From: an uncultured Cytophagales bacterium | GTDB lineage: Bacteria; Bacteroidota; Bacteroidia; Cytophagales; Cyclobacteriaceae | DNA length: 47,932 bases | Assembly: GCA_913057175.1 (NCBI GenBank) | Contig: CAJXNP010000029.1 | Location: 1-47,932 of the forward strand | Direction: 5' to 3' | In this document: positions 9,046-17,311 of the stretch, in pieces | How the letters are laid out: the number at the start of each line of letters is the position of its first letter | Position numbering within the stretch: the first letter of the stretch is position 1 | The notes under the pieces: generated by a model | Databases searched by the model: none | What the model was told of the DNA's origin: nothing | The model's input: only the letters and a program-made list of their open reading frames with translations | Made by a program: the position numbers and the translations under genes

Positions 9046-11121
9046 ATGAAAAAGGCATTATTTTTATTGATATTCACATTTTTATATCTGACAGCCATTC
9101 AGGCTCAGAATGTTCAGTGGGCATCTGAGGTCACCAAATTTTCTTCACAATTTAATTTAAGGCAATATTCGGCAAAGCAGGTATTAGGGAAGCCTAATGT
9201 GCTTCCCAATCTTGGAATTAGCCCAAATGCCTGGTCGCCAGCCAAAAGAGGAAAAAAGGAATTTATTGAAGTTAGATTTGAGCAGCCATCTGTCATTCAG
9301 CAAGTAGCAATTGCAGAAGTAAATAACCCTGGAAGCATTGAAAAAATTTATGCCATTGAACCTAATGGAACCCGTCATTTGATCAACGAATTCATTCCGC
9401 GGGCAATTCCGATAGAAGGGCGCTTGTTTCGGCTTTTTATAGATGAAACACCATACCAGGTTCAGGGTTTGAGAGTCGAATTTGATGGATCGATCAAAGA
9501 TGATTATATGGGCATCGATGCGATAGCTATTTCAGATTCAAAGGATCCAATCACGGTAGATATCAATATTTCGGAAGACATCAACAATGATTACATTCCT
9601 TTGGCTCTCGATTCGAATATTAATACTACTTTCAATGAATTAAAACCCATCATCACGCCGGATGGCAAAACGCTATTTTTCAGTCGGCAGAACTATCCTG
9701 AAAATGTTGGAGGGTATAATGATGACGAGGACATCTGGATGTCCAGCAGGGACACAATAACAGGTGAATGGACAAAAGCAGTCAATGTAGGCGCTCCACT
9801 TAACAATAAGGGCCCAAATTTTGTTAACTCAGTCAGCTCTGATGGAAATACCATGCTTCTTTTATTGGGAAATGCTTATTACAGTAAGCGTAAAATGACC
9901 CAGGGCGTATCCATGAGTACAAAGGATGAAAATGGTGAATGGGGAAAGCCACAAAATTTAAAAATTGACAACGATTACAACCTGTCTGAAAAGGCAAATT
10001 ATTTTCTCACAAGCGATAAAGAGGCGATAGTAATGTCTGTTGAAAGAGATGATAGCTATGGAGACAGGGATCTTTATGTCAGCTTTAAGAAAAATAATGG
10101 AACATGGAGCAAGCCAATAAACCTTGGTGAGGTAGTGAATTCCGCTGATGAGGAAGGATCACCTTTCCTGGCATCGGATGACAAAACCTTGTTCTTTTCT
10201 TCAAAAGGGTTTAGTGGTTTCGGAGGTTATGATATTTATCTGACAAGAAGGCTGGATGATACCTGGACAAATTGGTCGGAACCGGAAAATTTGGGGGCAG
10301 CATTTAACTCCCGTGAAGATGATATATTCTTCAATTTTACAGAAAATGATGAATATGCCTATTTCACGAGGGGCAGTGTTGTTAATACAGATATTTACAA
10401 GGTAAAATTACCTTATTATCAAAAACCTCAAATGTTGGCAACCTTAATGGAGCAAGGACCAAATATCATTGTTGCGGTAAAGGGAAGGGTTTTTGATTCT
10501 AAAACCGGAAAAAAAATTGATGCCAACCTTCAGTTTTCCATGCAGATTGACAGCACGAAAATAAACCTGGCTAATGCAGATACTGCCGGGTATAGGCTGC
10601 AACTAAAGGAAGGTTTTGTATATGATATAAAAACCAAATCACCTGGTTATTATCAAAGTTTTGATTTTATCAGCCTGGAAGGAATTACGGAAAGCATAGA
10701 AATAGAAAAAGACATTTACCTTGATCCCATTATTAAAAATACACCGGTTGTATTGAAAAATGTGAATTTTGATTTCGATAAGTCTGATATTAGAAAAGAT
10801 GCGGAACCTATTCTGGACAACCTGGTCGAACTCATGTACGATAATCCTGAATATCATTTGACTATCGAAGGTCATACCTGTAACATGGGATCGGATGCAT
10901 ACAACCAGTCATTGTCAGAAAGGAGGGCAGGATCAGTTGTTCGATACATACAGAGCAAGGGAATCGAGTCAGAAAGATTGGTCTACTTTGGTTATGGCGA
11001 ATCTCGACCATTGGTAAGCAATGACTCCAATGAAGGTCGCGAGATCAACAGAAGGGTTGCTTTCAGGATAAATGATATGAGTGAACTGGGGAGTGATATC
11101 TCATCAGTATCCGCCAGATAA
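9046..11121 (+). CDS. OmpA-family protein with discoidin-like N-terminus and PD40 propeller
   Basis: The 691-residue protein has a signal peptide (to AIQAQ), a region about 25-160 resembling a discoidin/F5-F8C-type fold (ASEVTKFSSQF, YSAKQVLGKPN, FIEVRFEQPSVIQQVAI), WD40-like PD40 repeats (about 190-460, for example ITPDGKTLFFSRQ and SPFLASDDKTLFFSSKGF), a small carboxypeptidase-regulatory-like domain (VAVKGRVFDSKTGKKI), and a C-terminal OmpA domain (about 575-680, FDFDKSDIRKDAEPIL). OmpA domains bind peptidoglycan diaminopimelate through an Asp in GHTD and an Arg 15 residues later. Here the motif is GHTC (Cys612) while Arg627 remains. It resembles PorE/SprE-associated envelope proteins and probably links the secreted protein system to the cell wall. 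Third gene of the cassette; ATG 9046 (an ATG at 9041 is out of frame). Confidence 0.88.
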   Translation: MKKALFLLIFTFLYLTAIQAQNVQWASEVTKFSSQFNLRQYSAKQVLGKPNVLPNLGISPNAWSPAKRGKKEFIEVRFEQPSVIQQVAIAEVNNPGSIEKIYAIEPNGTRHLINEFIPRAIPIEGRLFRLFIDETPYQVQGLRVEFDGSIKDDYMGIDAIAISDSKDPITVDINISEDINNDYIPLALDSNINTTFNELKPIITPDGKTLFFSRQNYPENVGGYNDDEDIWMSSRDTITGEWTKAVNVGAPLNNKGPNFVNSVSSDGNTMLLLLGNAYYSKRKMTQGVSMSTKDENGEWGKPQNLKIDNDYNLSEKANYFLTSDKEAIVMSVERDDSYGDRDLYVSFKKNNGTWSKPINLGEVVNSADEEGSPFLASDDKTLFFSSKGFSGFGGYDIYLTRRLDDTWTNWSEPENLGAAFNSREDDIFFNFTENDEYAYFTRGSVVNTDIYKVKLPYYQKPQMLATLMEQGPNIIVAVKGRVFDSKTGKKIDANLQFSMQIDSTKINLANADTAGYRLQLKEGFVYDIKTKSPGYYQSFDFISLEGITESIEIEKDIYLDPIIKNTPVVLKNVNFDFDKSDIRKDAEPILDNLVELMYDNPEYHLTIEGHTCNMGSDAYNQSLSERRAGSVVRYIQSKGIESERLVYFGYGESRPLVSNDSNEGREINRRVAFRINDMSELGSDISSVSAR

Positions 11122-11134
11122 TTTTTAAAAGTTT

Positions 11135-13543
11135 CTAAATTTCTACAATTATCCCAATGGTTGGAAGCACAGTGCCGCTCGTATTTTTGATGAATTTCGG
11201 AATATAGAAATCACTGTTTTCCGGGTTGGTAATAGGTTGTCCGTTATCATCTTTAACCACGTCAATGTAGTCTTGTAATTGTAGCTGATGGTTGTAGATA
11301 TTCTGAATATCCAGATAAAGGTTTAAACTCCATTTTTTGAAAAAGTATTTTTTATCAATTCTCACATCCAATTGATGGTAGGAGGAGATTCGTTCTGTAT
11401 TGAGCTGATCATAATCTTCAATACCAAAACCCCTCACATCCCAATTTTCTTTTCTTACGGTTTCCTGAACATCATATGGCGTATAAGGAGAATTACCTGT
11501 GAATAGCCATCTAATACCGACTTCCCAGTTTTTCTTGAACTTTTTGCCACCTGTCAGGCTTACCAGGTGTCTGTTATCCCAGGAAGAAGGCACATAATTC
11601 CCATTTTTATCACTGAATTCGCTAAAGACAAAAGTATAGGCAAGCAATCCGTAAAACCCTTTTGATAACTTTCTTTGAGTCAATAATTCGATGCCATAAC
11701 TTCTTCCAAAAGAGGTGGAAGTGATGGGAGCGTTTCCAATTACACCAAAATCCGCCCCTAAATTTGCAAGTGAAATGGAGTCCTCGATCAGGAATGGGTA
11801 GTCGTTGTATTTTTTGTAAAATCCTTCAACGGTTATACGCGAGTTGTTATTGAGTAAAAACTCTAAACCTGCGACAATATGATTGCTATTGATGTATGTG
11901 ACACCATTTTCCTTGTTTTCCAACTCCCCGGTTTCAGTATTTCGATAGCCAAGTACTGAGTAGGATGGAAGTTGATAATAGATGCCTGTGTTAAAATTAA
12001 AAGATATGTTTGGCGTAAAATTATAAGAAAGGGAGAAACGTGGGGAAAATTGATCAAACAGGTTATTCATTTCATTTGAATAATCATTGGCATCCATCCT
12101 GAAACCAAACGACAATCCGAGTTTATTGGCCAGAATTGTTCTGCTTACCTGGCCAAAAACACCCCATTTATTCATGTTGAGTGAAGACGAAAAATCTCTG
12201 GTAATCAATCCTGATTGTGTGACGATTTTACTAAAATCATTCACATTGTACCTGGCAAATTCGTAATTGACCCCATAATTAATTTTATATCCATTGGGTG
12301 TAAAAATGAAATTCTCCAGTCGAAGCTTATTTTCAATCTCTTGCGATAAATAATCTGTGACAAGATTGTCTTCTGAGGAATCATCATTGTCTTCATATTT
12401 CGTGGATGTATTGTTGAGCATATTTCGGCTCAGTACAACCGTATAAAAACCATTTTCCCTAAAATGTTCATATTTAGCCCCAATCGCATAGTTCCATTGT
12501 TCACTTATAGGAAGGGCATTGAGTAAGTATTCAGCATTTTCCCGGTCTTCCTCGGTATCTGCTCTTTCCGGGGCGTCAAAATTCAATTTAAAATTATCAA
12601 TTGCGCCCAATCCAATTATTGTCAGTTGGTTTTTCTTATCAAATTTGTGTTTGATTTTGGTTTGGAAATCATTGTAGGTTGGCAAAAACGGTAAATTGAG
12701 TATTGTGAAAAGGAATTGTAGGTAGGATCTCCTGGCAGATGCAATAAATGTCGTTTTATCTCCTATCGGTCCTTCAAAAGTAATTCCGAGATCACTTGCT
12801 CCCAAAATCGCATTAAAAGCCAGCCGGTCACTACGTCCCTCTTTCTGCTCAAAATCAAATACAGAGCTAAGCGTATTGCCTCGATTTACAGGGAATGCTC
12901 CCGAATAGAAGTTTACTTCCTTAATGAAATCCACATTGATCAAACCGACAGGTCCCCCCGATGAACCCTGTGTTTGAAAGTGATTGATATTGGGAACTTC
13001 GATACCGTCGAGGTAATATTTGTTTTCACTGGGAGCGCCACCTCTGATGATAATGTCATTCCTGAAAGAAGGTGTTGAGGCAACGCCCGGCAAAGACCTC
13101 ACAACCCTTGAAATATCCCTGTTACCACCCGGATTTCTTTTTATTTCATTGACGCCAATTGATCTTAATGAAACAGGGCTTTCTTCTTTTTTTTCAAATC
13201 CTGAGGCGACAACTACCAACTCTTCTAATTGCTCAGTTTCTTCTTCAAGTGGTAAGTCAACAATTGCCGTTCGCGCATTTGTGACCTGGATTTCATAGAT
13301 GGTAAGCTTCTTAAATCCGATAAACGAGATCTCTATATTGTATAAACCAGGCTCCAGTTTATCAAGGGTGTAATCACCATTTTCATCTGATGTTGTGCCA
13401 ATAGTAGTTTCCTGCAAAATAATATTGGCAAAGGGAATGGGCTCGTTGGTGTATTTATTGAAAACCTCCCCGCTAATTTTACCTGTTTGTGCAAAAATCG
13501 GGCATGAGATGACCAGCGAAAGGAAAAAAATCAGCCTTTTCAT
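11135..13543 (-). CDS. TonB-dependent outer-membrane receptor with carboxypeptidase-like N-terminal domain
   Basis: The frame is open to 13618, but the ATG at 13543 begins a clear signal peptide (MKRLIFFLSLVISCPIFAQ), giving 802 residues. Next come a carboxypeptidase-regulatory-like domain (GKISGEVFNKYTNEPIPFA..., about 20-105), a plug domain (ISRVVRSLPGVASTPSFR, IIIRGGAPSENKYYLDGIEV) and a 22-strand-type barrel ending TVLPTIGIIVEI. It is a high-affinity importer powered by TonB; the substrate cannot be read from sequence. There is no SusD partner. It starts 19 bp after the crtZ stop on the same strand, so it looks like the last gene of the carotenoid operon. It converges with the OmpA gene across 13 bp. 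Confidence 0.9.
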   Translation of the reverse strand: MKRLIFFLSLVISCPIFAQTGKISGEVFNKYTNEPIPFANIILQETTIGTTSDENGDYTLDKLEPGLYNIEISFIGFKKLTIYEIQVTNARTAIVDLPLEEETEQLEELVVVASGFEKKEESPVSLRSIGVNEIKRNPGGNRDISRVVRSLPGVASTPSFRNDIIIRGGAPSENKYYLDGIEVPNINHFQTQGSSGGPVGLINVDFIKEVNFYSGAFPVNRGNTLSSVFDFEQKEGRSDRLAFNAILGASDLGITFEGPIGDKTTFIASARRSYLQFLFTILNLPFLPTYNDFQTKIKHKFDKKNQLTIIGLGAIDNFKLNFDAPERADTEEDRENAEYLLNALPISEQWNYAIGAKYEHFRENGFYTVVLSRNMLNNTSTKYEDNDDSSEDNLVTDYLSQEIENKLRLENFIFTPNGYKINYGVNYEFARYNVNDFSKIVTQSGLITRDFSSSLNMNKWGVFGQVSRTILANKLGLSFGFRMDANDYSNEMNNLFDQFSPRFSLSYNFTPNISFNFNTGIYYQLPSYSVLGYRNTETGELENKENGVTYINSNHIVAGLEFLLNNNSRITVEGFYKKYNDYPFLIEDSISLANLGADFGVIGNAPITSTSFGRSYGIELLTQRKLSKGFYGLLAYTFVFSEFSDKNGNYVPSSWDNRHLVSLTGGKKFKKNWEVGIRWLFTGNSPYTPYDVQETVRKENWDVRGFGIEDYDQLNTERISSYHQLDVRIDKKYFFKKWSLNLYLDIQNIYNHQLQLQDYIDVVKDDNGQPITNPENSDFYIPKFIKNTSGTVLPTIGIIVEI

Positions 13544-13562
13544 ATGAATAGTTTTGATAAGA

Positions 13563-14021
13563 TCAGTCTTTTTTGACTTCGTATTTTTTAGGTGCCCAGA
13601 GGAAGCCAAATGCTTCACCTCCTTCTTTTGTGTGCTTTTTATGGTGGATGTAATGAGCGTTAATGATGCGCTTCATATAGCTGGTTTTTGCTTTGAATTT
13701 GATTTTTATTCTACGGTGCACGATGACGTCGTGGAAGATGCTGTAGAAGATGCCGTACGCCAAAATGCCAATTCCAAAGTAGAGCAGAAAACTGTATTTT
13801 TCATGATATGTTCCAATGTAAATGAATAGGATAGATGGAAGGCTGAAGACTAAGGCAAACAAATCATTTTTTTCAAATGTGTGATTGTGGACTTTATGGT
13901 GAGACCTGTGCCAGGTCCATAAAATTCCATGCATGATGTACTTATGGGTGAACCATGCCACAAACTCCATAAAAAGGAATGTGCCCGCTACTATTAATAT
14001 TTTTATCAATACGTCAATCAT
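13563..14021 (-). CDS. crtZ: Beta-carotene hydroxylase (fatty-acid hydroxylase superfamily, CrtZ type)
   Basis: The 152-residue membrane enzyme has all the di-iron histidine clusters of CrtZ: HKYIMHG (about 26-32), HRSHHKVH (about 38-45), HDVIVHRR (about 97-104) and HYIHHKKH (about 123-130), with hydrophobic helices between. CrtZ adds 3-hydroxyls to beta-ionone rings to make zeaxanthin, in the cytoplasmic membrane. The length is typical of bacterial CrtZ. It lies 111 bp downstream of crtB on the same strand with no obvious terminator between them. No lycopene cyclase is present in the window, so the ring-closing step must be encoded elsewhere. Confidence 0.92.
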   Translation of the reverse strand: MIDVLIKILIVAGTFLFMEFVAWFTHKYIMHGILWTWHRSHHKVHNHTFEKNDLFALVFSLPSILFIYIGTYHEKYSFLLYFGIGILAYGIFYSIFHDVIVHRRIKIKFKAKTSYMKRIINAHYIHHKKHTKEGGEAFGFLWAPKKYEVKKD

Positions 14022-14132
14022 TTTTTATTACACTCAATGTTCTTGGTGCTCCTTTTATATTATAAGAAATTATATCAGTTATCCTATTCTCATCCTAACT
14101 AACCGATTGTGTTAATTCTAAAACATGTCAAA

Positions 14133-14966
14133 CTACATAAAGTTTAGACGATATTTCAACCACGACTGAATTAGCAGAAATAGCTTGGTGTTATCAGGGA
14201 TTCTGATCCTTTCACTTATGATTTCAGAAACCGGGCTTAGCTTAATTTTATTGAAAAGCTTTAAGTAATAGATATAAGCGATGTAAACGCCAAATTTTGC
14301 CCCGGTAGGAAGATTTTGTATACCTTTTAAAGCATGGTCAAAATCCTTTTGGATATCTTTTTCAATAAGTTTTTTATTGTTGTGAGTAAAATTGTTGAAA
14401 TCGATGCCTGGGAAATACACTCTTCCTCTTTCGTAATAGTCACTTTTCATATCCCTTAGAAAATTGACTTTTTGAAATGCTGATCCGAGGCTTTTGGCTG
14501 GAGCTTTCAGTCGTTCATACATTCTCTTGTCCCCTTCGCAAAACACCTTCAGACACATTAATCCAACCACCTCTGCAGAACCATAGATATAGGTTTTGTA
14601 GTCATCCGGATTGTATTTCTTTTCGATCAAATCCATTGCCATGCTTGATAAAAAAGCTTCAATCAGATCGTGATCGATATCGTATTGATGCACAACAATC
14701 TGAAAACTCTGCAACACAGGATTCAGACTAATTTTATTTTCAATGGCCTTGAAGGCATCACTTCTAAATTCCTTAAGCAGTCTTTTTTTATCATGATTGT
14801 GAAAGGTATCGACTATTTCATCAGCATACCTGACAAAGCCATAAACAGCGTAAATAGGCCAATGGAACTTTTTAGCCAGGGTTTTTATTCCCAGGCTAAA
14901 GGAAGTCGAATAGCTTGTTGTAATTATTTTACTGCTTTTAAATGCCGTTAAATCGTACATATCCAT
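14133..14966 (-). CDS. crtB: Phytoene synthase (squalene/phytoene synthase family)
   Basis: CrtB condenses two geranylgeranyl diphosphates to phytoene, the first committed step of carotenoid synthesis. Both Asp-rich substrate-Mg sites are visible: DEIVD in YGFVRYADEIVDTF (about 47-60) and RDMKSD in FQKVNFLRDMKSDYYERGRVYFPG. About 277 residues, normal for the family. The frame extends to a TTG at 14975 that overlaps crtI by 8 bp. The ATG at 14966, directly after the crtI stop, is the preferred start, and ATG 14960 is also possible. The close junction indicates translational coupling to crtI. Confidence 0.93.
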   Translation of the reverse strand: MDMYDLTAFKSSKIITTSYSTSFSLGIKTLAKKFHWPIYAVYGFVRYADEIVDTFHNHDKKRLLKEFRSDAFKAIENKISLNPVLQSFQIVVHQYDIDHDLIEAFLSSMAMDLIEKKYNPDDYKTYIYGSAEVVGLMCLKVFCEGDKRMYERLKAPAKSLGSAFQKVNFLRDMKSDYYERGRVYFPGIDFNNFTHNNKKLIEKDIQKDFDHALKGIQNLPTGAKFGVYIAYIYYLKLFNKIKLSPVSEIISERIRIPDNTKLFLLIQSWLKYRLNFM

Positions 14967-14967
14967 A

Positions 14968-16446
14968 TCAAGCAAAGTCTTTTATTACTTCGTTGGCGAC
15001 AACCCTTCCTGAAATTAACGAGGGTGGAACACCCGGGCCTGGAACAGTCAGCTGGCCAGTGTAGTATAGATTTTTTAAATGTTTGTTTTTGATTTTTGGT
15101 TTTAGAAATGCCGTTTGTCTCAAGGTATTAGCCAATCCATAAGCGTTTCCCTTGTACGCATGATAGTCTTTGATAAAATCATTGTGTGCATAGGATCTTT
15201 TGTAAATGATATTTTCTAAAATTTTCTCACCGGTAAATTTTTCGATCCGTTTGAGAATGAGTTTGAAATATTTTTCCCTGATATCTTCATTGTCTTCAAT
15301 CCCCGGAGCTACTGGCATGAGGATGAACAGATTTTCACAACCTTGCGGAGCAACTGATTGATCCGTTTTCGATGGAGTACACACATAAAATAGTGGGTTT
15401 TCCGGCCATGAAGGAGTGGTATAGATTTCCTTAGAATGTTCACAGAAATCCGCATCAAAGAAAAGATTGTGGTGTAATAATTTTTTAACTTTTTTATTAA
15501 TACCCAGGTAAAAGATTAGACTTGACGGAGCAAATACCCTTTTCTCCCAATACCTGGAATTATAGGATCGATATTCTTTCGTTAGCAGATCTTTTTCTAC
15601 GTGGTGATAGTCAGCTGAGGCTACAAAGACATCTCCATGAAATGATTGGCCAGATTTGCTTCTTACTCCGGTTATTTTACAATTTTCGATCGTAAAATTA
15701 TCAACTTCTTCATTTGTGTGAATTTTAACGCCGAGTTCTTTCGCAAGACTTTCAAGTGCTTCAATGATTTTAAACATTCCACCAACGGGATACCAAGTAC
15801 CAAGCTTGATATCTGCATAATTCATCAGGCTATAAAGCGCAGGGGTGTTTTTGGCAAGAGCTCCTAAAAATAAAATCGGAAACTCCATCATCATTTTGAT
15901 TTTCTTATCAGAGAAATATTTGTTGATATGATTTTCAAAAGACTGAAAAACATCCAGCTTAATGGCATCAACCAATAGTTTCAGACTAAGGAATTCTGAT
16001 ATTGATTTACTGGGTCGGTAGACGAAATCATTTATTCCAATATCGTACTTGTAAGCTGCCTGAGAAATGAATTTTTCCAGGTTTTCAGCACTGCCTTTCT
16101 CAATGCTTTCCAATAAAACTTTTAAGTTCTGAAAATCTGCAGGAACGTCAATTTGCTGCTCCGAATCGAAGATAATCCGATAGGAGGGATCAAGTCTTTT
16201 TAATTCATAGTAGTCGGATACGCTTTTACCAAAATAAGCAAAAAAGCTTTCGAATATATCCGGCATCCAATACCAACTTGGTCCCATATCAAATGTGAAT
16301 CCTTCAGATTTGAACATTCTTGCTCTTCCCCCGATGCTTTCGTTTTTTTCAAGGATTCTGACTTTAAAGTCATTTTTGGCCAGGACACAGGCAGTACTCA
16401 AGCCGGAAAAACCGGAACCAATTACGATGGCAGTTTTGGAATACAT
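14968..16446 (-). CDS. crtI: Phytoene desaturase (CrtI-type carotenoid oxidoreductase)
   Basis: CrtI-type FAD enzymes introduce several double bases-conjugating desaturations into phytoene, leading to lycopene or neurosporene. The 492-residue protein starts with a Rossmann motif VIGSGFSGLSTACVLAKN and the ExxxxxGGRA continuation (LEKNESIGGRARMF), has GPSWYWMP, and ends with the conserved CrtI tail LYYTGQLTVPGPGVPPSLISG. It overlaps or abuts crtB and starts 4 bp after the sigma-factor stop, so sigma, crtI and crtB form one transcription unit. Paralogues such as CrtD-type desaturases share these motifs. CrtI is favoured by its pairing with crtB. Confidence 0.92.
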   Translation of the reverse strand: MYSKTAIVIGSGFSGLSTACVLAKNDFKVRILEKNESIGGRARMFKSEGFTFDMGPSWYWMPDIFESFFAYFGKSVSDYYELKRLDPSYRIIFDSEQQIDVPADFQNLKVLLESIEKGSAENLEKFISQAAYKYDIGINDFVYRPSKSISEFLSLKLLVDAIKLDVFQSFENHINKYFSDKKIKMMMEFPILFLGALAKNTPALYSLMNYADIKLGTWYPVGGMFKIIEALESLAKELGVKIHTNEEVDNFTIENCKITGVRSKSGQSFHGDVFVASADYHHVEKDLLTKEYRSYNSRYWEKRVFAPSSLIFYLGINKKVKKLLHHNLFFDADFCEHSKEIYTTPSWPENPLFYVCTPSKTDQSVAPQGCENLFILMPVAPGIEDNEDIREKYFKLILKRIEKFTGEKILENIIYKRSYAHNDFIKDYHAYKGNAYGLANTLRQTAFLKPKIKNKHLKNLYYTGQLTVPGPGVPPSLISGRVVANEVIKDFA

Positions 16447-16450
16447 CTAT

Positions 16451-16957
16451 TTAATTTTGATAAATTTTAAGCAATTGCTTTAATTCTTTTCGGGCAATAT
16501 GAATTCTGTTTTTAACTGTTCCAAGTGGTACGTTCAACCTGTCAGCAATTTCAAAATATTTAAAACCTCTGAAATGCATGAGAAATGGCGTCCTAAATGT
16601 ATCATCCAGTTTTTCAATAGCATTGTTAATATCTTTCATGGCAAACTTGCTGAAAGCTCCATTGGTAATGGTGACATTCGAAGAGTTGATGTAATGAAGA
16701 TTATCGGATGTATCAATAAATGTGTTTCTGCGCATCATTCTTTGATAATTGGTAATGAAAGTATTTTTCATAATGGTAAACATCCATGCTTTCAGGTTTG
16801 TGCCATCCGAGAATTTATCTCTGTTTGAAAAGGCTTTTAAGATTGTTTCCTGCAGCAGATCCTTCGCTTCATCCCGGTCGCGGGTCAATCTGATTGCGAT
16901 GGATCTTAATGAAGGAGATAATTGATCAACTGAGGTGCTAAATTCTAATGCTGTCAT
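16451..16957 (-). CDS. ECF-type RNA polymerase sigma factor (LitS/CarQ-like position)
   Basis: The 168-residue protein has sigma-2 (DEAKDLLQETILKAFSNRDKF and the DNA-melting segment NLKAWMFTIMKNTFITNYQR) and sigma-4 with a helix-turn-helix (FEIADRLNVPLGTVKNRIHIARKELK). Being small and without region 3, it is an ECF factor that redirects RNA polymerase to a small regulon. It is the first gene of the crt operon, which suggests it controls carotenoid or photo-oxidative stress genes. No anti-sigma gene lies beside it, so control is probably at transcription, through the MerR regulator upstream and the dyads in its promoter region. This matches the LitR-LitS pairing known in actinobacteria by logic, not by proven homology. 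ATG start. Confidence 0.92.
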   Translation of the reverse strand: MTALEFSTSVDQLSPSLRSIAIRLTRDRDEAKDLLQETILKAFSNRDKFSDGTNLKAWMFTIMKNTFITNYQRMMRRNTFIDTSDNLHYINSSNVTITNGAFSKFAMKDINNAIEKLDDTFRTPFLMHFRGFKYFEIADRLNVPLGTVKNRIHIARKELKQLLKIYQN

Positions 16958-16973
16958 GAGTCAGAAATTTAAT

Positions 16974-17005
16974 TTGTTTATCAAATGTATCTAATGTTTA
17001 AACAA
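16974..17005. promoter_or_regulatory. Operator dyad A, TTGTTTAT-N16-TTAAACAA
   Basis: Half-sites TTGTTTAT (16974-16981) and TTAAACAA (16998-17005), separated by 16 nt; 7 of 8 positions are symmetric. The right arm lies in a perfect palindrome TGTTTAAACA (16995-17004). It overlaps the sigma-crt promoter and is the likely repressor site (inference). Confidence 0.6.
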
Positions 17006-17013
17006 AACGCAAA
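16982..17013 (-). promoter_or_regulatory. Promoter of the sigma-crt operon
   Basis: On the minus strand TTTG (17010-17013), a 20-nt spacer, then TACATTTG (16982-16989): both boxes match the Bacteroidota vegetative promoter. Transcription would start near 16975 and give a leader of about 20 nt to the sigma ATG at 16957. Dyad A (16974-17005) covers the spacer, the -7 box and the start point, so a protein bound there would block initiation. Confidence 0.65.
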
Positions 17014-17016
17014 TTT

Positions 17017-17048
17017 TTGTTTAATGTTTTTGATAAATATTTAAACAA
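17017..17048. promoter_or_regulatory. Operator dyad B, TTGTTTAA-N16-TTAAACAA
   Basis: A perfect 8-bp dyad, TTGTTTAA (17017-17024) and TTAAACAA (17041-17048), with the same 16-nt spacing as dyads A and C. It begins 11 bp beyond dyad A, just upstream of the -33 box; adjacent placement would allow cooperative binding. Confidence 0.6.
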
Positions 17049-17199
17049 TAAAAATCTTATCAATAGATGTTTTTTGTGTTGAGACAATGGATTTTTGTCT
17101 TTTATAGCCAAATTAATAACAATTATGGCGTATTTGGTTAATATTTTTGTTGACAAGGTGAGTAATATTTCATCAACATTGCTAGAAAGAATTTATATA

Positions 17200-17231
17200 T
17201 TGTTTAATAAATATTAAAAATAATTAAACAA
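17200..17231. promoter_or_regulatory. Operator dyad C, TTGTTTAA-N16-TTAAACAA
   Basis: A perfect 8-bp dyad, TTGTTTAA (17200-17207) and TTAAACAA (17224-17231), again with a 16-nt spacer. It lies about 150 bp upstream of dyad B, between the regulator gene's stop and the sigma promoter; a distal site for DNA looping is possible. The remaining 17049-17199 stretch is AT-rich with no coding frame. Confidence 0.6.
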
Positions 17232-17311
17232 AATTAATCTTGCATGTATTCAAACAAACTGACAGATGTTCTCATCTGAAAAAGAATGTTCATTAAAAGA
17301 GAGGGGGTTGC

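Noticed and set aside
16451-16957. CarQRS-type anti-sigma control of the ECF factor
   Set aside because: No membrane anti-sigma gene is adjacent; both neighbours are clearly a MerR regulator and crtI.
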